Source: Ureaplasma sp. Hg2
Lineage (GTDB): Bacteria > Bacillota_I > Bacilli_A > Mycoplasmatales > Mycoplasmoidaceae
Assembly (NCBI GenBank): GCA_021378525.1
Contig: JAACJW010000004.1
Coordinates: 1-56,290 of the forward strand
Length of the DNA: 56,290 nt
Direction: 5' to 3'
Part shown: piece by piece, positions 40,949-52,655 of the stretch
Layout: the number at the start of each line of letters is the position of its first letter
How positions within the stretch are numbered: the stretch's first letter is position 1
The notes under the pieces: generated by a model
The model's input: only the letters and a program-made list of their open reading frames with translations
Database searches by the model: none
What the model was told of the DNA's origin: nothing
Program-made: the position numbers and the translations under genes

Positions 40949-42307
40949 ATGGATTATCAATGAACTGAAAAAGAATTAATAGAAAAAATAAAGGAATTAG
41001 AAAATAAAACGGTTTTACAAATTAGTAAATATTCAACTGAGAATTTAAATAATAAACACAAAGGGAGGCTTGGAAACCATATTCAAGAACATGTTTTTGG
41101 AATTAAACCCAATAGTAAACATGAAGCAGATTTTGGAAACTTAGGAATCGAGTTAAAAGTTGTGCCACTAGTTAGACTTGTAAATAAAGATTATAAATAC
41201 CGCGCCAAGGAGCGCGTAGTTTTAAGCATGATTAATTATATGAAGAATACAAAATCACAACGCTTTGAAGAAACTGCTCTATACAGGAAAATCAATAAAA
41301 TATTATATATATTTTATGAACATGACGTAGAGAAAAAAATGGATGATTACAAGATTATAAAATGCTCGTTAGTGAATTTAAAAGATATTGAAGAATACCA
41401 GCAAATAACTGAGGATTTTAAAACAATACAAGATAAAATTTTAGAAGGCAAAGCTGAAGAATTAAGCGAATCAATTACTAAAATTCTAGGTGCTTGCACC
41501 AAAGGAAAAAATTCTAACGATAAAGCAAGACAACCTTTCTCAGAAATAATGGCAATGAAGCGTGCATATTCTTTTAAGCATAGTTATATACTAAAACTTT
41601 TTATGAAATATGGTGATACTTATAATGTTGAAAATAGATTGGCCTATGCCAACGATGAAACGGCACTTAAAAATTATATTTTAAAGTATCAAGGAATGTC
41701 TTTGGTTGAAATAAATCAAAAATTTGATAATGTTGTAAATTTAAATGCTAAAGCTAGAAATAGCATGCTTCTTAAAAAAATTCTTAATGTTAAGAAATTC
41801 GGTGACTTACCAGTCTATCAAAATAACAATCTTTTGTTCAAAACAATTACTGTTAATATGAAAAATGTACCACAGGAAGATATTGGGTTAATTAATATTA
41901 ATATTGATGATTTTAATGAAGGTATATCATTCGATGATTCAGAATTTGCAGACTTCATCATGAATAGAGATATTTTTTTAATCGTGTTTAAAAATTATAG
42001 TAAAGTTAAAGGTGATTTTAACAATATCAAATTAGAAACAATAAGCAAATTTAAATTTAAAAGTGATTTGATGGATAAAGCTAAATATATTTATAACGAT
42101 ACCAAAGATAAATATTTGGGCGCTTTAATTCAAGAAGATGTAGGAAATATAACGAAAAATAATCTAATTAATGCTAGTGATAATCTGGCCTTTCACATTC
42201 GGCCACACGCCGTAAATAAGAAAGATAAAAAACTAACACCAAATAATGATCCAATTACAAAACAACAATATTGATTAAATCGAAAAGAAGTAAATATAAA
42301 TGAATAA
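40949..42307 (+). CDS. Sau3AI/MutH-family restriction endonuclease (GATC)
   Basis: 452 residues, close to Sau3AI (489). Catalytic D-ExK: HEADFGNLGIELKVV (Asp61, Glu68, Lys70). Landmarks shared with Sau3AI: KERVVLSMINYMK, EGKAEELSESITKILGACTKG, QPFSEIMAMKRAYSFKHSY, and LAFHIRPHAVNKKD near the end. Sau3AI cuts before GATC as a pseudo-tetramer whose C-terminal half is an allosteric, MutH-like site; both halves are present here. Divergent from the methyltransferase with a 117-bp promoter region. ATG after AAGGGAG. Confidence 0.93.
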
Positions 42308-42339
42308 TATTTTAAATAATAAATACTGTAAGAATAACA

Positions 42340-43171
42340 TTGAAATATAATGAAAATGAGAATATTTTACGCTCAACAGTCAAAATGGATTGTTATGATT
42401 GCAATTATAAATTAACCAGTTCTGGAACAGGTTTTCTATTTAATTTTAAGGATTTAATTTCTGGAGATTTTATTTGCATTATCACAAATAAACATGTAAT
42501 AAAAGATGCGGCCAGCGTTTCTATAATGCTAACTATGATTAATAATGATAATAATATTGTCAAAGATAAAATAAAATTAGATTCTAGAAAATATAATATA
42601 GAAATTATTGAATATAATCATCCAGATGATGTAGATTTAGTTGCAATAAATTTTATTCCCTTCTTAAAGACGGCAATAGAAATTATAAATAAAAAATGGG
42701 CGTAAAAACAAATATAAATTATTATATAGATATTTTGACGAATCGTTAATACCAAACGGCGATAAACTTTCGCCATATGAGGGAATTAAAACTATCGGAT
42801 ATCCACACGGATTAATAGATGATTTTAATAATATCCCAATTCTGAAAAGCGGAACGACGGCTACGCCTTTCAAATTTAATTTTAATAATGAAAACAAATT
42901 TTTAATTGATTCTGCAATCTATCCCGGCTGTAGTGGCTCGCCGGTCATAATTTATAACGGGGGTGCATACACCACGTCAGAAGGCATATTTGGCAGAGGG
43001 AGATCACTTCTATTGGGAATAATATCGATGGTTTACTTATATTCATCTGAAATTGTACAAGTAAATAAATTGAATTTAAGTTCTAATAATCCAGTAAATT
43101 TAGGCATTGTTATAAAATCAAATGAATTATTAGTTATAAAAGATACGATAGTTAAGCAAATTATAAAATAG
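42340..43171 (+). pseudogene. Trypsin-like serine protease, frameshifted at an A6 tract
   Basis: Catalytic triad can be placed: His in IITNKHVIKDA, Asp in PDDVDLVAI, Ser in YPGCSGSPVIIY. The His and Asp lie in the first frame (stop at 42705), the Ser in another frame downstream. One A fewer in AAAAAA at 42691-42696 joins them (…NKNGRKNKYKLLY…). Start uncertain: TTG at 42340, little RBS. Chymotrypsin-fold proteases occur as effectors or sensors in defence islands. Either an inactive gene, a slippage switch, or a read error. Confidence 0.75.
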
Positions 43172-43297
43172 TATATTTTAGTTATTATAATAATGTAATT
43201 AAGTATCGTGAATAAAGCGTCTACTAAATTACATTTAGTTGCCTCTTCTGTTATAATCTGTTTAATTGAAAGATTATAAATATAAGAGGTTAAACAA

Positions 43298-45163
43298 ATG
43301 GCTAAATTAGTAGAATATTCATGAAAGAATTTCCTAGAAGTTCGCAATAGAAGTTTTGAAATTCCAATCTATCAAAGACTTTACGAATGAACAAAAGATA
43401 ATGTTGAAAAATACGTTGAAGACTTATATGATTTTACAAATGAAAATATCGAAAAAGATAGTGATGATATTTATGAAATGGAATTTAAATGAAGTTCTAA
43501 CTCTGATATCAAATATTATGTCGGATCTTTAATAATCTATAATCATAATGATAACCTTCAATTAATCGTTGATGGGCAGCAAAGATTAACCACGACAATC
43601 TTGATTTTGGTTGCACTTTTACGGGTTTTTGAAAAACACAATGTAAAGAAGAACAAATGTGTTAAAGAAACAATTGAAACAATTCGGAACATTTTATTTG
43701 ATTATGGTTTCGGTAATACAGAAGGTAAAATCAGACTAAAACTTAACAACCTTAATAACTCAAGAACGTTAGAAGATATCATTCGTGATAACCCATCTAA
43801 AACAACCAAAAAAGATAATAACATTGCTATTAACTTTGAACACATTCAGAAATGAATTGGTGATAAATCAAAATCAGCTAATGAGGATATAGTTAAAACA
43901 TCATATAAAATATATCAAGGTTTTAAAACAACTTTAATTCCAGTTATTACAGTTAATAAATCTGATAATCCTAATAAGGTGTTTGAAACCATTAACACAA
44001 CTGGAAAGCCACTACAAGCGGCAGATTTAATAAAGAACCATATATTCTTTTATAGTTGCACTTTTGGTGACAAAAAAACCAATGAATGAAATAAAAAATA
44101 TAGTAATTCAGTTGAGGAATTAATTGGTAAGATAGAAGAACGTAATTTATTTTTCCGTCATATCTTAACTGTTCTAGATAGTGAATGTGAATTAATTAAT
44201 AAAGACGATAACCGAGCAATTTTTACCGCGTTCAAACGGTGGTCTAAGAAAATGGGATTTAATTTTAATGAGGAAAAAGATATTGATAAAATAATTAATA
44301 TAATGTCTAAACAAGCTTTTGTTTTTAGCCAAATAAGAAACTTTAAATCCAATAATGAAAAGGCAACTTATTTTTATGAAGTTGCTAATGCAAGCGGCGG
44401 AACTTATTACCCTTGAATTCATCATATGTTATTGGAATTTGTCGAATGTTCTAACTACGATAGTTTTCAACTTCAGAATGAAGATATGATTAAAGTTTTT
44501 AAACTTGTAGCAAAATATTCCACCTACGCTTTTGTAGCGGGTTCGGATGAAAAAAATATTACTAGAGATGTTCCGAAGTTTTATCATCAATATAAAAATG
44601 ATAAAAATTTAGATTCACATAATTTTAAGGATTTCGAAAAATGATTTATTGAGTCGAAAATTATCAATAAGATTAAATCTGAAACAGACGTAAGAATACA
44701 AGTAATGAGTACGAAGGTTTACAAGAAAAATAGAACAAAAACTAAAAACGTTTTACGGGGAATTGAATTATCCATTACACATGGTGAAAAAACCGAAGCA
44801 TTAACTAAAAATAATTGATCTGTTGAACATATAATGCCACAAAATCCACCTGTTAATTCAGTTTTTAGAAAATACGCTGAATCATCTTTAAATGGCAACA
44901 CAAGTGCAGAAATCCAAGAAGAAGCAATTAATGAATATTACAATATTTATTTGCATGTTTTAGCTAATTTAACATTAGCTAAAAACGCCACTAATACTAG
45001 ATTATCAAATAAAGATTTTGATGACAAGAAAAAGGATTTAAGAAAACATTCATCTTTGGCTATTAATAATAATATTTGTGATCAATATGATAAATGAACA
45101 TTAAATGATATGCGTCGCAGATCTAATTTTCTAATGGATAACTTATTTAAGTTATTTGCTTAA
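43298..45163 (+). CDS. GmrSD-type restriction protein (DUF262 + DUF1524)
   Basis: 621 residues. N-terminal DUF262: IPIYQRLYEW and VDGQQRLTTTILIL (about 92-105), the NTP-binding/ParB-like signature; TINTTGKPLQAADLIKNH. C-terminal DUF1524 HNH nuclease: WSVEHIMPQNPP (about 506-517), then LANLTLAKNATNTRLSN...F. GmrSD is a type IV enzyme cutting glucosylated-hydroxymethylcytosine DNA; related DUF262/1524 proteins restrict other modified phages. Fused, full length, with TGA Trp codons. AAGAGGT before ATG; TATAAT at 43252. Confidence 0.92.
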
Positions 45164-45199
45164 ATTAACGTCCTTTAAGTTCTTCATACTACTAATGTT

Positions 45200-45575
45200 T
45201 AATCGCATTTAAAAGGCACCGGGGAGAACAACTAATGAATCCAAGTTATTGTTACTTAAGTCTAGAGTTTCTGAATTTTTTAGAGGATAAACGAGATTAG
45301 GTAGCACTCCAATCGCTATAATCCAATCAATCTTCTCACCCAATCCTAATTTAACGCCACAGATTTTTTCAAGTCGGTTATCGCTTAAGTCTAGATTTCA
45401 GCATCTCTTGGGGTTGCTTGCTCGATTTGATGAATGACGTGATATTTATTACGTTCTTTGAGTAGCTGTTTATTTTTTTTATATTAGGAACTTAAAATAA
45501 AGGGGAATACAAGCTATTGAGGGAACAATTGAGATTAAAATAATTGCAACTTTAGCAAATATTGCCATTAGTAAT
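45200..45575 (-). pseudogene. LRR lipoprotein remnant
   Basis: Two pieces. A start with RBS (GGAGGC) and signal-peptide-like MAIFAKVAIILISIVPSIACIP at 45482-45571, stopping early, and an LRR piece at about 45200-45385 (LDLSDNRLEKICG ... ETLDLSNNNLDSL). A broken connecting segment (KYHVIHQIEQATPRD) lies between. Remains of a gene of the same LRR family. Confidence 0.65.
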
Positions 45576-45714
45576 GCCTCCTTTTGTTTTGTATCTTTAA
45601 TAAGTTAATAAATTAATTATCTTATTATCCTTAAAATGTTTTACTATGCTAATATAACATGGAATGTAAGAGATAATTATTTTCGCTACAAAGATCATTT
45701 TAAAGGTAATTAAT

Positions 45715-46806
45715 ATGAAAATATATGACATCGCTAAAAAAAGCTATCCAATTTTAATGGCACGAGAAGAAATTAACCCCTTGTTAGTCAGGGAAAGTTA
45801 TGCGCTTTACTGGATTGAACAATTTTATAAACAAGAAATTGACAATATTGAATTAGATAAGATTGTTAAAGTTACAAAATTGAAGATTGAAAGCCTAATT
45901 AAAAAATACCCAAAAATAATAAATTTAAGAAGACGTGGCGTTGATTTATTTCAAGATCATATTTATCGCTCAATCTTTTTTAAAACATCCGTCTTTTTTA
46001 AACGAAGTCAAATTTTAAGTATGTTAAATCAACGCGCTCCATGTTATCTGATGTTAGTTAAATTACCGGAATTATTTGATGTTACCGAAAAGTATGAGGC
46101 AATTGATTTTAATAAAAAAGCTTATATTTTAGATAAACTAGAGCACATCAAACAAGGACTTAAAGAAGCTGAATGTGATGGCGCATCACTTGCCATCTTA
46201 AACGCGACATACGCAGCGTCAATTGATCAGACAACAAATATTTATAAACATAATTTAGAATTAGTGGATGACTATGATATTTTTAACTTTTTTAGAATTG
46301 TTAATGGGTTATTGGAAGGTGAAGAACTAAAGCGTTGAATTAGTTTCCACCGAAATTATCGCCACCCTTTAAAAGATGTTTTTGGATGTATGCTATTAAA
46401 TAACTATAACCTTTTGAATGATTACTTAGTAATCATTGATTATCAATCAATTCCTAGGGGCAATAAGTTTGTTGTTGCAAAACAACAAATAGCAGAAATT
46501 ATTCATACTAAGTATTTAGAGTTTTTTTATTATGCTTATGCTTTCCATAATAATATCGATATCACAGATAAACAAATACTAGCTAAATTTAAAAAAGATA
46601 ACATGGAAATGTTCGAAGCTTACCACAGCACCCTAATGTATTCGGTTTACGATGGTTATGTAGCTCGCAAACAATTAACTAAGGATGAAAAAGCTTTTTG
46701 AAAAAAAATGAAAACAATATCTCGTAAATATGAATTCAGCTATGATTTTTGCAAAATAGATTTTAATCTTTTAAAAATTAATTTAGTTAAATCAATGAAA
46801 AGCTAA
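45715..46806 (+). CDS. Unknown 363-residue protein in defence island
   Basis: Starts MKIYDIAKKSYPILMAREEINPLL. Mostly helical, soluble, rich in aromatic residues (KTSVFFKRSQILSM, KYLEFFYYAYAFHNNIDI). No membrane helix, Walker motif, HNH or PD-ExK pattern seen. Length and the paired halves (W at TGA 46337 and 46700) suggest two helical domains. A promoter-proximal AAGGTAAT precedes ATG and a terminator follows, so it is a single-gene unit. It sits between GmrSD and a complete R-M pair, where single-gene abortive-infection proteins are often found; that is location-based inference. Confidence 0.65.
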
Positions 46807-46822
46807 AGCGGCTAATTACATA

Positions 46823-46850
46823 AAACTGCTCCAGTAGTTAGCAGTTTTTT
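46823..46850 (+). terminator. Intrinsic terminator
   Basis: AAACTGCT-CCAGTAGTT-AGCAGTTT with T6, 17 nt after the stop at 46806. Confidence 0.85.
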
Positions 46851-46950
46851 ATAAAATTGGATTTTAGGAGTTCTGCTTTCCCTTGATATTTTTGTAATAA
46901 AAAAAGTTTAAACAATAATGATTATTAAATTCGCAAATAAACAAAAAATA

Positions 46951-47115
46951 GATAAAATGTTGATTTTATCCATTTTTTTAGTGTCCTTTAATTTAAATCT
47001 ATAATAATTGTAATTATTATAGAGCATTGAAGTAATTATTGAATAAAAATTTACTAAAAAAATAGAAAATTATTTGATTATATTTATGTTAACTAGATAA
47101 AATCAACATTTTATC
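46951..47115. promoter_or_regulatory. Paired palindromes around the methyltransferase promoter
   Basis: GATAAAAT-GTTG-ATTTTATC at 46951-46970 and its loop-inverted twin GATAAAAT-CAAC-ATTTTATC at 47096-47115. Both are perfect 8-bp stems, 145 bp apart. The second lies over the start region of the methyltransferase ORF. Candidate operator pair for looping repression; the first also precedes a T7 tract. No gene in 46857-47095. Confidence 0.6.
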
Positions 47116-48313
47116 TAAGCCTAATTCGCTAGATAAAGAAGACAGAATAACCTTTGTAGACCTATTCGCAGGGATAGGCGGTTTTCACTACGCAGTTGAT
47201 AAATATTGTGCGGAAAATAAACTTACATCTGATTGTGTTTTAGTTTCTGAAATCGATAATTATGCTATCGATACTTATTCTAAAAACTTTAAAATTAAAA
47301 CTGATTTAATTAAAAATATTAGAGATATAGATATTAAGGCCATGCCTAATTTTGATCTATTATGCGCTGGCTTTCCGTGTCAAACTTTTTCTAATGCTGG
47401 TAAGAAAATGGGGTTTCTAGACGAAACTAAAGGAACACTGTTTTTTGATGTATTAAATATTTTACAAACTAAAAAACCTAAGTATGCATTACTTGAAAAT
47501 GTTAAACATTTAGTTCGCCATGATAGCGGTAGAACTTGAGATACGATTATAAAAAGCGTCAAAGAGTTGGGTTACACAACAACAAAGTATCCTTTAATAA
47601 TTTCACCGCATGATATCGGAATCCCCCAAGATCGTAAAAGAGTTTTTATTCCGTTGGTATTAGATTCAGGAGATGAATATTTAGATATTGACTCTCCAGG
47701 TGCAGATAAGATCTTGCCGATAACTAAATTTTTAGACAAACATGTTGAAGATAACTTTTACTTAAACGATTATTTAGAAAGTGTAATCGATGCGTGAGAT
47801 GAATTTATAACCGATATAAAAAAGGTAAATAAAAGAATACCGGTGCTTTGATTATATGAAATGAAATTAGAACCGAGGATTGACGATACCTGAAGTGATT
47901 GACGTATTAAATATAGAAATGATATGCATGCTTTTTACATTAAAAATAAAATATACATTGATAAATGGATGAAGAAATATAATGTTGACTCATGGAAAAA
48001 GAGGGAGCAAAAATTAGAGTGACAAGCCGGTGATACGGAAGTAAAAAAATGTTTTATACAATTAAGACAATCTGGCATCCGTTTTCGAAGGCCTAAATCT
48101 TTCCCTACATTAGTTGCTATGGTTCAGGTTCCGATTCTACGTAATAGTAAAGGTTGAAGATATTTAACCCCAACTGAAAACAAAAGAATCCAGAGTTTTC
48201 CTAAAAAACATACGCCAAACAACAATAATCATATGGCATATAAGCAATATGGTAATGCTGTTAATGTCGATGTAACTCACTATGTGTTAAAAGAAATGTT
48301 TGGGAAATACTAA
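47108..48313 (+). CDS. DNA cytosine-5 methyltransferase with unclear start
   Basis: About 400 residues. Motif I TFVDLFAGIGGFHYAV, IV AGFPCQTFSNAGKKMGF, VI ALLENVKHL, VIII GIPQDRKRVFIPLV, IX and X (PTLVAMVQVP ... QYGNAVNVDV). In-frame ATG, GTG or TTG is absent between the upstream stop (47090) and motif I; only ATT/ATC/ATA codons occur (47108 is ATT). Deleting one A near 47095 would join an upstream ATG at 47086 (MLT-DKINILSKPNS). So the start is either rare or frameshifted. Partner of the adjacent nuclease. Confidence 0.85.
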
Positions 48314-48314
48314 T

Positions 48315-49382
48315 ATGGCTCAACATAAATATTTAGAAATTTTCAATGATAAGATTTTGTCGGTTGAGGTTATAAAAGAAAAAAATCATATTGGTGTATT
48401 AATTGATAGATTAAAATTGGAACATCGTGCCTTAGTATTTTTAGATGAAGAACACGAATCTCATAAATCCTTTGTAAGAAGAAAATTATTTAATATTAGT
48501 TATAATAATATAAATTACAATATTGCGTTATTTCGCCTTGTTCCTTCTGGAGATGTTAAAAAACAAAAAAATGATAAAAGAATACAAGTTTATCCTAAAC
48601 AGATTTATAATACAAATACAATCATCTTAGGAGTTTATGATACTGGAAATAAATTATATTATTTTACTTTTAAAAATTTGAAAGCAATTTCCCCGCCTAA
48701 AAAAAGTGCCTCTGTTTGGATTAAACTGAACGCTTTTTTAGCGTCCCAAAATATAGGTAATATTTCATATAAAGGAAATTTTAGAGACGGAGAACAAGTT
48801 TATATATCTAATAAAATAGAGGATATATTAGATATAGATGAAAGAAATTTTAAATTATTAAATAAAAATGAAATGATTTCAGACTATCCAATAGTTGATG
48901 CAGGAAAGTTTAAAGACGTTCATAATAAAGTTGAGAATTATCGCGTTCCTGATGAATTACCAGCTTATGGTAGAATTTGTGAAAGATATATAGATTTTTT
49001 GTTAACGAACCAATCTGAAATAATAACAGATTTACTACCTTTTAAATTTAGAAAATACAAATGAATCAACAAGGATAAAGAAAGTTATGCGCCTTATGAT
49101 TTCGAAATCAACGATGGCATTTATATCGATGTAAAAGGTACGCATAGTAATAGCATTAGTTTTTTTATTAGTGCTAATGAGCAAAAGTTTCGTGAATCAC
49201 TATCTATACATAACTACTACATCTTCAATCTGATTAATTTTAATGAAATCTGCAGTATAGATAGAAAAAGTAATGTTGATATACAAAAAAACAACAATAA
49301 ATTATATGTATTTAACAATAGCGAAATTGAAGGAATAGAATCGAGCAAAATAATAAACTATCGCTATCATAAGAAAATATAG
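48315..49382 (+). CDS. Restriction endonuclease, DUF3883-like PD-(D/E)xK
   Basis: 355 residues. C-terminal core PYDFEINDGIYIDVKGTHSNSISFFISANEQKF (from about residue 255): Asp in YDFEI and DVK form PD-DxK, and the following SxNE pattern is that of DUF3883/NgoBV-like nuclease domains. N-terminal 200 residues may recognise DNA. Starts 1 nt after the methyltransferase stop; co-transcribed. A TTG at 48300 would give an upstream start. Recognition site unknown. Confidence 0.75.
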
Positions 49383-49751
49383 TTTAACTTAATGTAGATT
49401 AAGTTAAAATGGCAACAGCAATAAGGAATATCATTTACATTTGAAGGTCTTAATTCGTAGAAAACTTCTCTAAAGAACGTTAGTAATACGTATAATAATT
49501 AAGTTTCTAAATAGTATTTTTTAATGAGGTATAGGCGAAGCTATTGTAGACCGGTTTTTGTAAAATTAATTTTTACAAATTAAAAAGATGGTATTTAGAT
49601 TAATCTATGTCTAATTAAAATTCATTTCAAGAGTACGCGTTATCGGTTGGAATAAACTTCAACTCATAATCTCCTAATTTATCAATTCGATTAATAATAA
49701 GAATAAAGGTTTCAAGAGGAAAGTGTTGTTTAAACTCAGGGAGGTAGTGTA
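49383..49751. other. Spacer with truncated gene end
   Basis: A minus-strand open frame 49615-49743 (LPEFKQHFPLETFILIINRIDKLGDYEL cut at the IS) ends with TAA: the C-terminus of a gene whose 5' part is gone. The rest is decayed. Confidence 0.45.
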
Positions 49752-51104
49752 GAATAGTTTGTGTAAATTTGTTTTTTACAAATCCTAATGATGATATTTT
49801 AGGATCAAACTTATATCTAATTATAACCTATCTTCAAATAGGATATGCAATTGGTTAAGGATAAGGCCTCAACTTGCAATTGAAGTCGTCCGTTTATCGG
49901 TTTAATCGAGAACAGATAAAAACAGAATTTTCGAGAAGGATGCTTCGTTTGGGAACATTCCTTTTGTTTTGGTTATTTTTCTAATGTTACGATTTAAATT
50001 CTCAATGATATTAGTCGTATATATTAGCCTTCTAATTTCCGTTGGGAACTCAAAGAATGTTACCAATTCACTAAAATTTGAACGTCATGATTTAATCGCA
50101 TAGGCATATTTATGACCTCATTTTTTATCTAAGTTATCTAAAGCTTGCTCCGCTAAATTTAAATTAGCAGCTCGATAAATCGATTTAAGATCATTAGCAA
50201 ATTCCTTAGCATCATCATATCTTATATGCTTCATTGAATTACGAATTTGATGAACAATACATTTCTGAATTCTTACATTAGGAAATGCCGCAAGCAGCAC
50301 TTCACTGATACCTTTCAAATTATCCGATGAGCAAATTAATACATCTTCCATCCCACGTGATTTCATATCGTTAAAGACACTTAACCAATATTTAGCGGAT
50401 TCACTTCCACCGATTCAAAAGCCTAAAACATCCTTCAAACCATCCATATTGACGCCTATTACGATGTAAACGCTCTTTTCGACCATTCGTCCTTCCTCTT
50501 TAACTTTAAACCTAATACCGTCAATAAAAAGCAAGGCATAAGTTTTTTCTAAAGGCCGGTTTTGTCACGATTCAATTTCCGGTAACAATTTATCTGTGAT
50601 CCGACTCACTAAAGTTGCATCAACATTGATAGCGTACATCTCACCGATTATTTTATTGATATCTCTAGTGCTCATTCCCTTGCTATATAAACGAATAATT
50701 TTATCTTCAATATTTGATATATCGTTTTCATGTTTCTTGACTATCTGAGGCTCATACTCACCATTTCGATCGCGTGGTATATTAGTGTCAATATATCCGT
50801 TTGAACTTTTTAATGATTTCTTATATGAGCCATTTCTAAAATTATTTTTTTTAGATTTGTCCGTTCGTGTTTTTCATAACCTAATTTAGCATCTAGCTCA
50901 GCATTTAATGTTTTTTGAATTAGACCGCCCATACCTTGAATATATGTTGCTTGTAATTCATGAATATCATGTTCAATATATTGAGAATTTAATTCATCCA
51001 ATTTTTGTAAATATTCTTCTTTTGTTAAAGTTTTCTTCATTTTGTAGAACTCCATTTAATTAATAATAAATTTTATCATCAATTGGAATTTACACAAAGT
51101 AATC
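49752..51104 (-). mobile_element. IS256-family insertion sequence, defective copy
   Basis: 1353 bp, 1 bp shorter than the 23316-24669 copy and nearly identical to it. Ends GAATAGTTTGTGTAAATTT and GAATTTACACAAAGTAATC. No target duplication. Confidence 0.9.
49821..51055 (-). pseudogene. IS256 transposase, frameshifted and with a premature stop
   Basis: A 1-nt deletion in an A-run (minus A8TAA against A7GAAAA in the intact copy, about 50840-50850) shifts the frame after residue ~70. A TAA (FSVLD-stop) in the C-terminal part also breaks it. Core DDE region is otherwise conserved. Could still be mobilised by the intact copy's transposase. Confidence 0.88.
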
Positions 51105-51106
51105 GA

Positions 51107-51562
51107 TAGTCCCCTTGCGGTGAATATAATATTGAAATTATTGATTTAATTACTAAGCCAGAATATAGAATATTACAAATAAAACACAAAGATAAAATAC
51201 TAGGTGTCGCTACTTATGAACATCTTCAAACCGAAGTTCCTAATTTTTTTTACGATGATGATTTCGGCCCTGATTATGTAATTAGTTGAAGTATGATTGA
51301 ATCTAATATAATGGGAGAATTTCCTTTAGCTTTTCAAGCTAAAATAAATGAAGTTTTAGATAAACCAATAAGTCCACAAATAATGAAATTAAAAAACAGT
51401 ACAACATCCATTAATAATTATAGAACAAGAAAAACCCATTGATATATCTTTGACACCGTGTATTGCATATATGGTTATTGTTTAAAATTGAGTGCTTTTC
51501 CCTTTATCATGCAGCGAATGGACACAAGGGGTTATCCGTTCGTTAAATTTATCCTTAATTAA
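51107..51562 (+). pseudogene. 3' fragment of an unknown gene, cut by IS256
   Basis: Open for about 150 codons without a start, from the IS edge (GEYNIEIIDLITKPEYRILQ) to TAA at 51562. Two TGA are Trp (WSMIES, HWYIF). No family recognised. Because the left flank of the IS is a 3' end on the other strand, the IS probably mediated a deletion. Confidence 0.55.
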
Positions 51563-51699
51563 GAAAACTAATAGCCCTCCCGTGATTAGGCCGATACCAT
51601 CTGAAAAAATCTCTAGTGAGATATTTCTAGGATTTATCTCACAAGTGAATATTGGTGCTAGTCGCTGCTCATTTTTTAAGGTTGGAATTATGGTTGCTT

Positions 51700-51912
51700 A
51701 TCTGTATAATAAATTGATATACAATGGTTGATGTGTTCTAGCCCCTCTATTGTTGTCAATTCCGTGCAGTCTTGAATGCTTAACCCTATATGATCGTTTG
51801 TACTACCTGTTATGTCTATTGTTTTAGTTGTTGAGTTATCGAATTCAACATCCCATAAATTCGTGCTTTTAGTTTAGTCTGCATGCTCAAATTTATCATT
51901 ATTCATTTTCTA
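51700..51912 (-). pseudogene. LRR lipoprotein C-terminal remnant
   Basis: LSIQDCTELTTIEGLEHINHCISIYYTDKQ aligns with the C-terminal cap of the other LRR genes (LDISDCNSLTTITGLPNITHDITVKY). An in-frame TAA upstream breaks it. No other gene seen in 51563-52157. Confidence 0.65.
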
Positions 51913-52157
51913 GGATGACCATAGGCTAAGTTACATGATAACCGACAAGTTGATTCCTTTTGAGAGATTAAGGATAGTAGTATATTTATTAACTCTAAAA
52001 CTCCCCAAAATACACAACAAGTATGGATGGAATTAACTATTTTAGCATTATAATAGGATAATATCTTGCAAAAAATATATTAAAACTTCCCACAAACAAA
52101 ACTATACTAATCAAATAGAAGCATTTGAAAAGTGAACGTTATGTTAGTGCGCATATT

Positions 52158-52655
52158 TTATTTTGAAAAATAAGCATAAATACTTTCGTGGTTATAACCC
52201 GAATCAGTTTCAAGTCCGGTCATTATAGCGCCGTTCGAAAGTTCATTATTTAGCATAATTATATTCCCACGATTGAAAGATCGATATAACATCCCGGATG
52301 CGTCGGTTGTTATAGTGTAATTCTTAGTCGTTGGTTTTGTTGGAGCGGTAGTTTTATAGAAATAAATACGTACATCATCATAATAGCCATGGTTAGGGTC
52401 ATAGGTTGATTCTACACCTTCAATTTTTGAAACAATTCAGCCGCCAGCTATATAATCTTTCATATCAACAACCATAGTGGATACAAAGCGAGCATTAGTA
52501 TATTGCACTACGGGAGAGGGTGTTGGTGAAGGTTTTGATCCACTTTGTGACGTAGGAATTAAAGTGCCTAATCCTAATCCTAATCCTAAAGTTATGGCAC
52601 TAACGCTTAAAATTAATGCACACATCTTTAAATTTTTATTTATTTTAATTTTCAC
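52158..52655 (-). CDS. Secreted or membrane-anchored protein
   Basis: 165 residues. N-terminal basic region and helix (KMCALILSVSAITLGLGLGLGTLI), then a linker SQSGSKPSPTPSP and a compact extracellular domain rich in Tyr/Thr (WIVSKIEGVESTYDPNHGYYDD). No lipobox Cys, so anchored by the helix or cleaved. GTG start 8 nt after AAGGTGG; another GTG lies 12 nt upstream. Unknown family. Confidence 0.7.
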
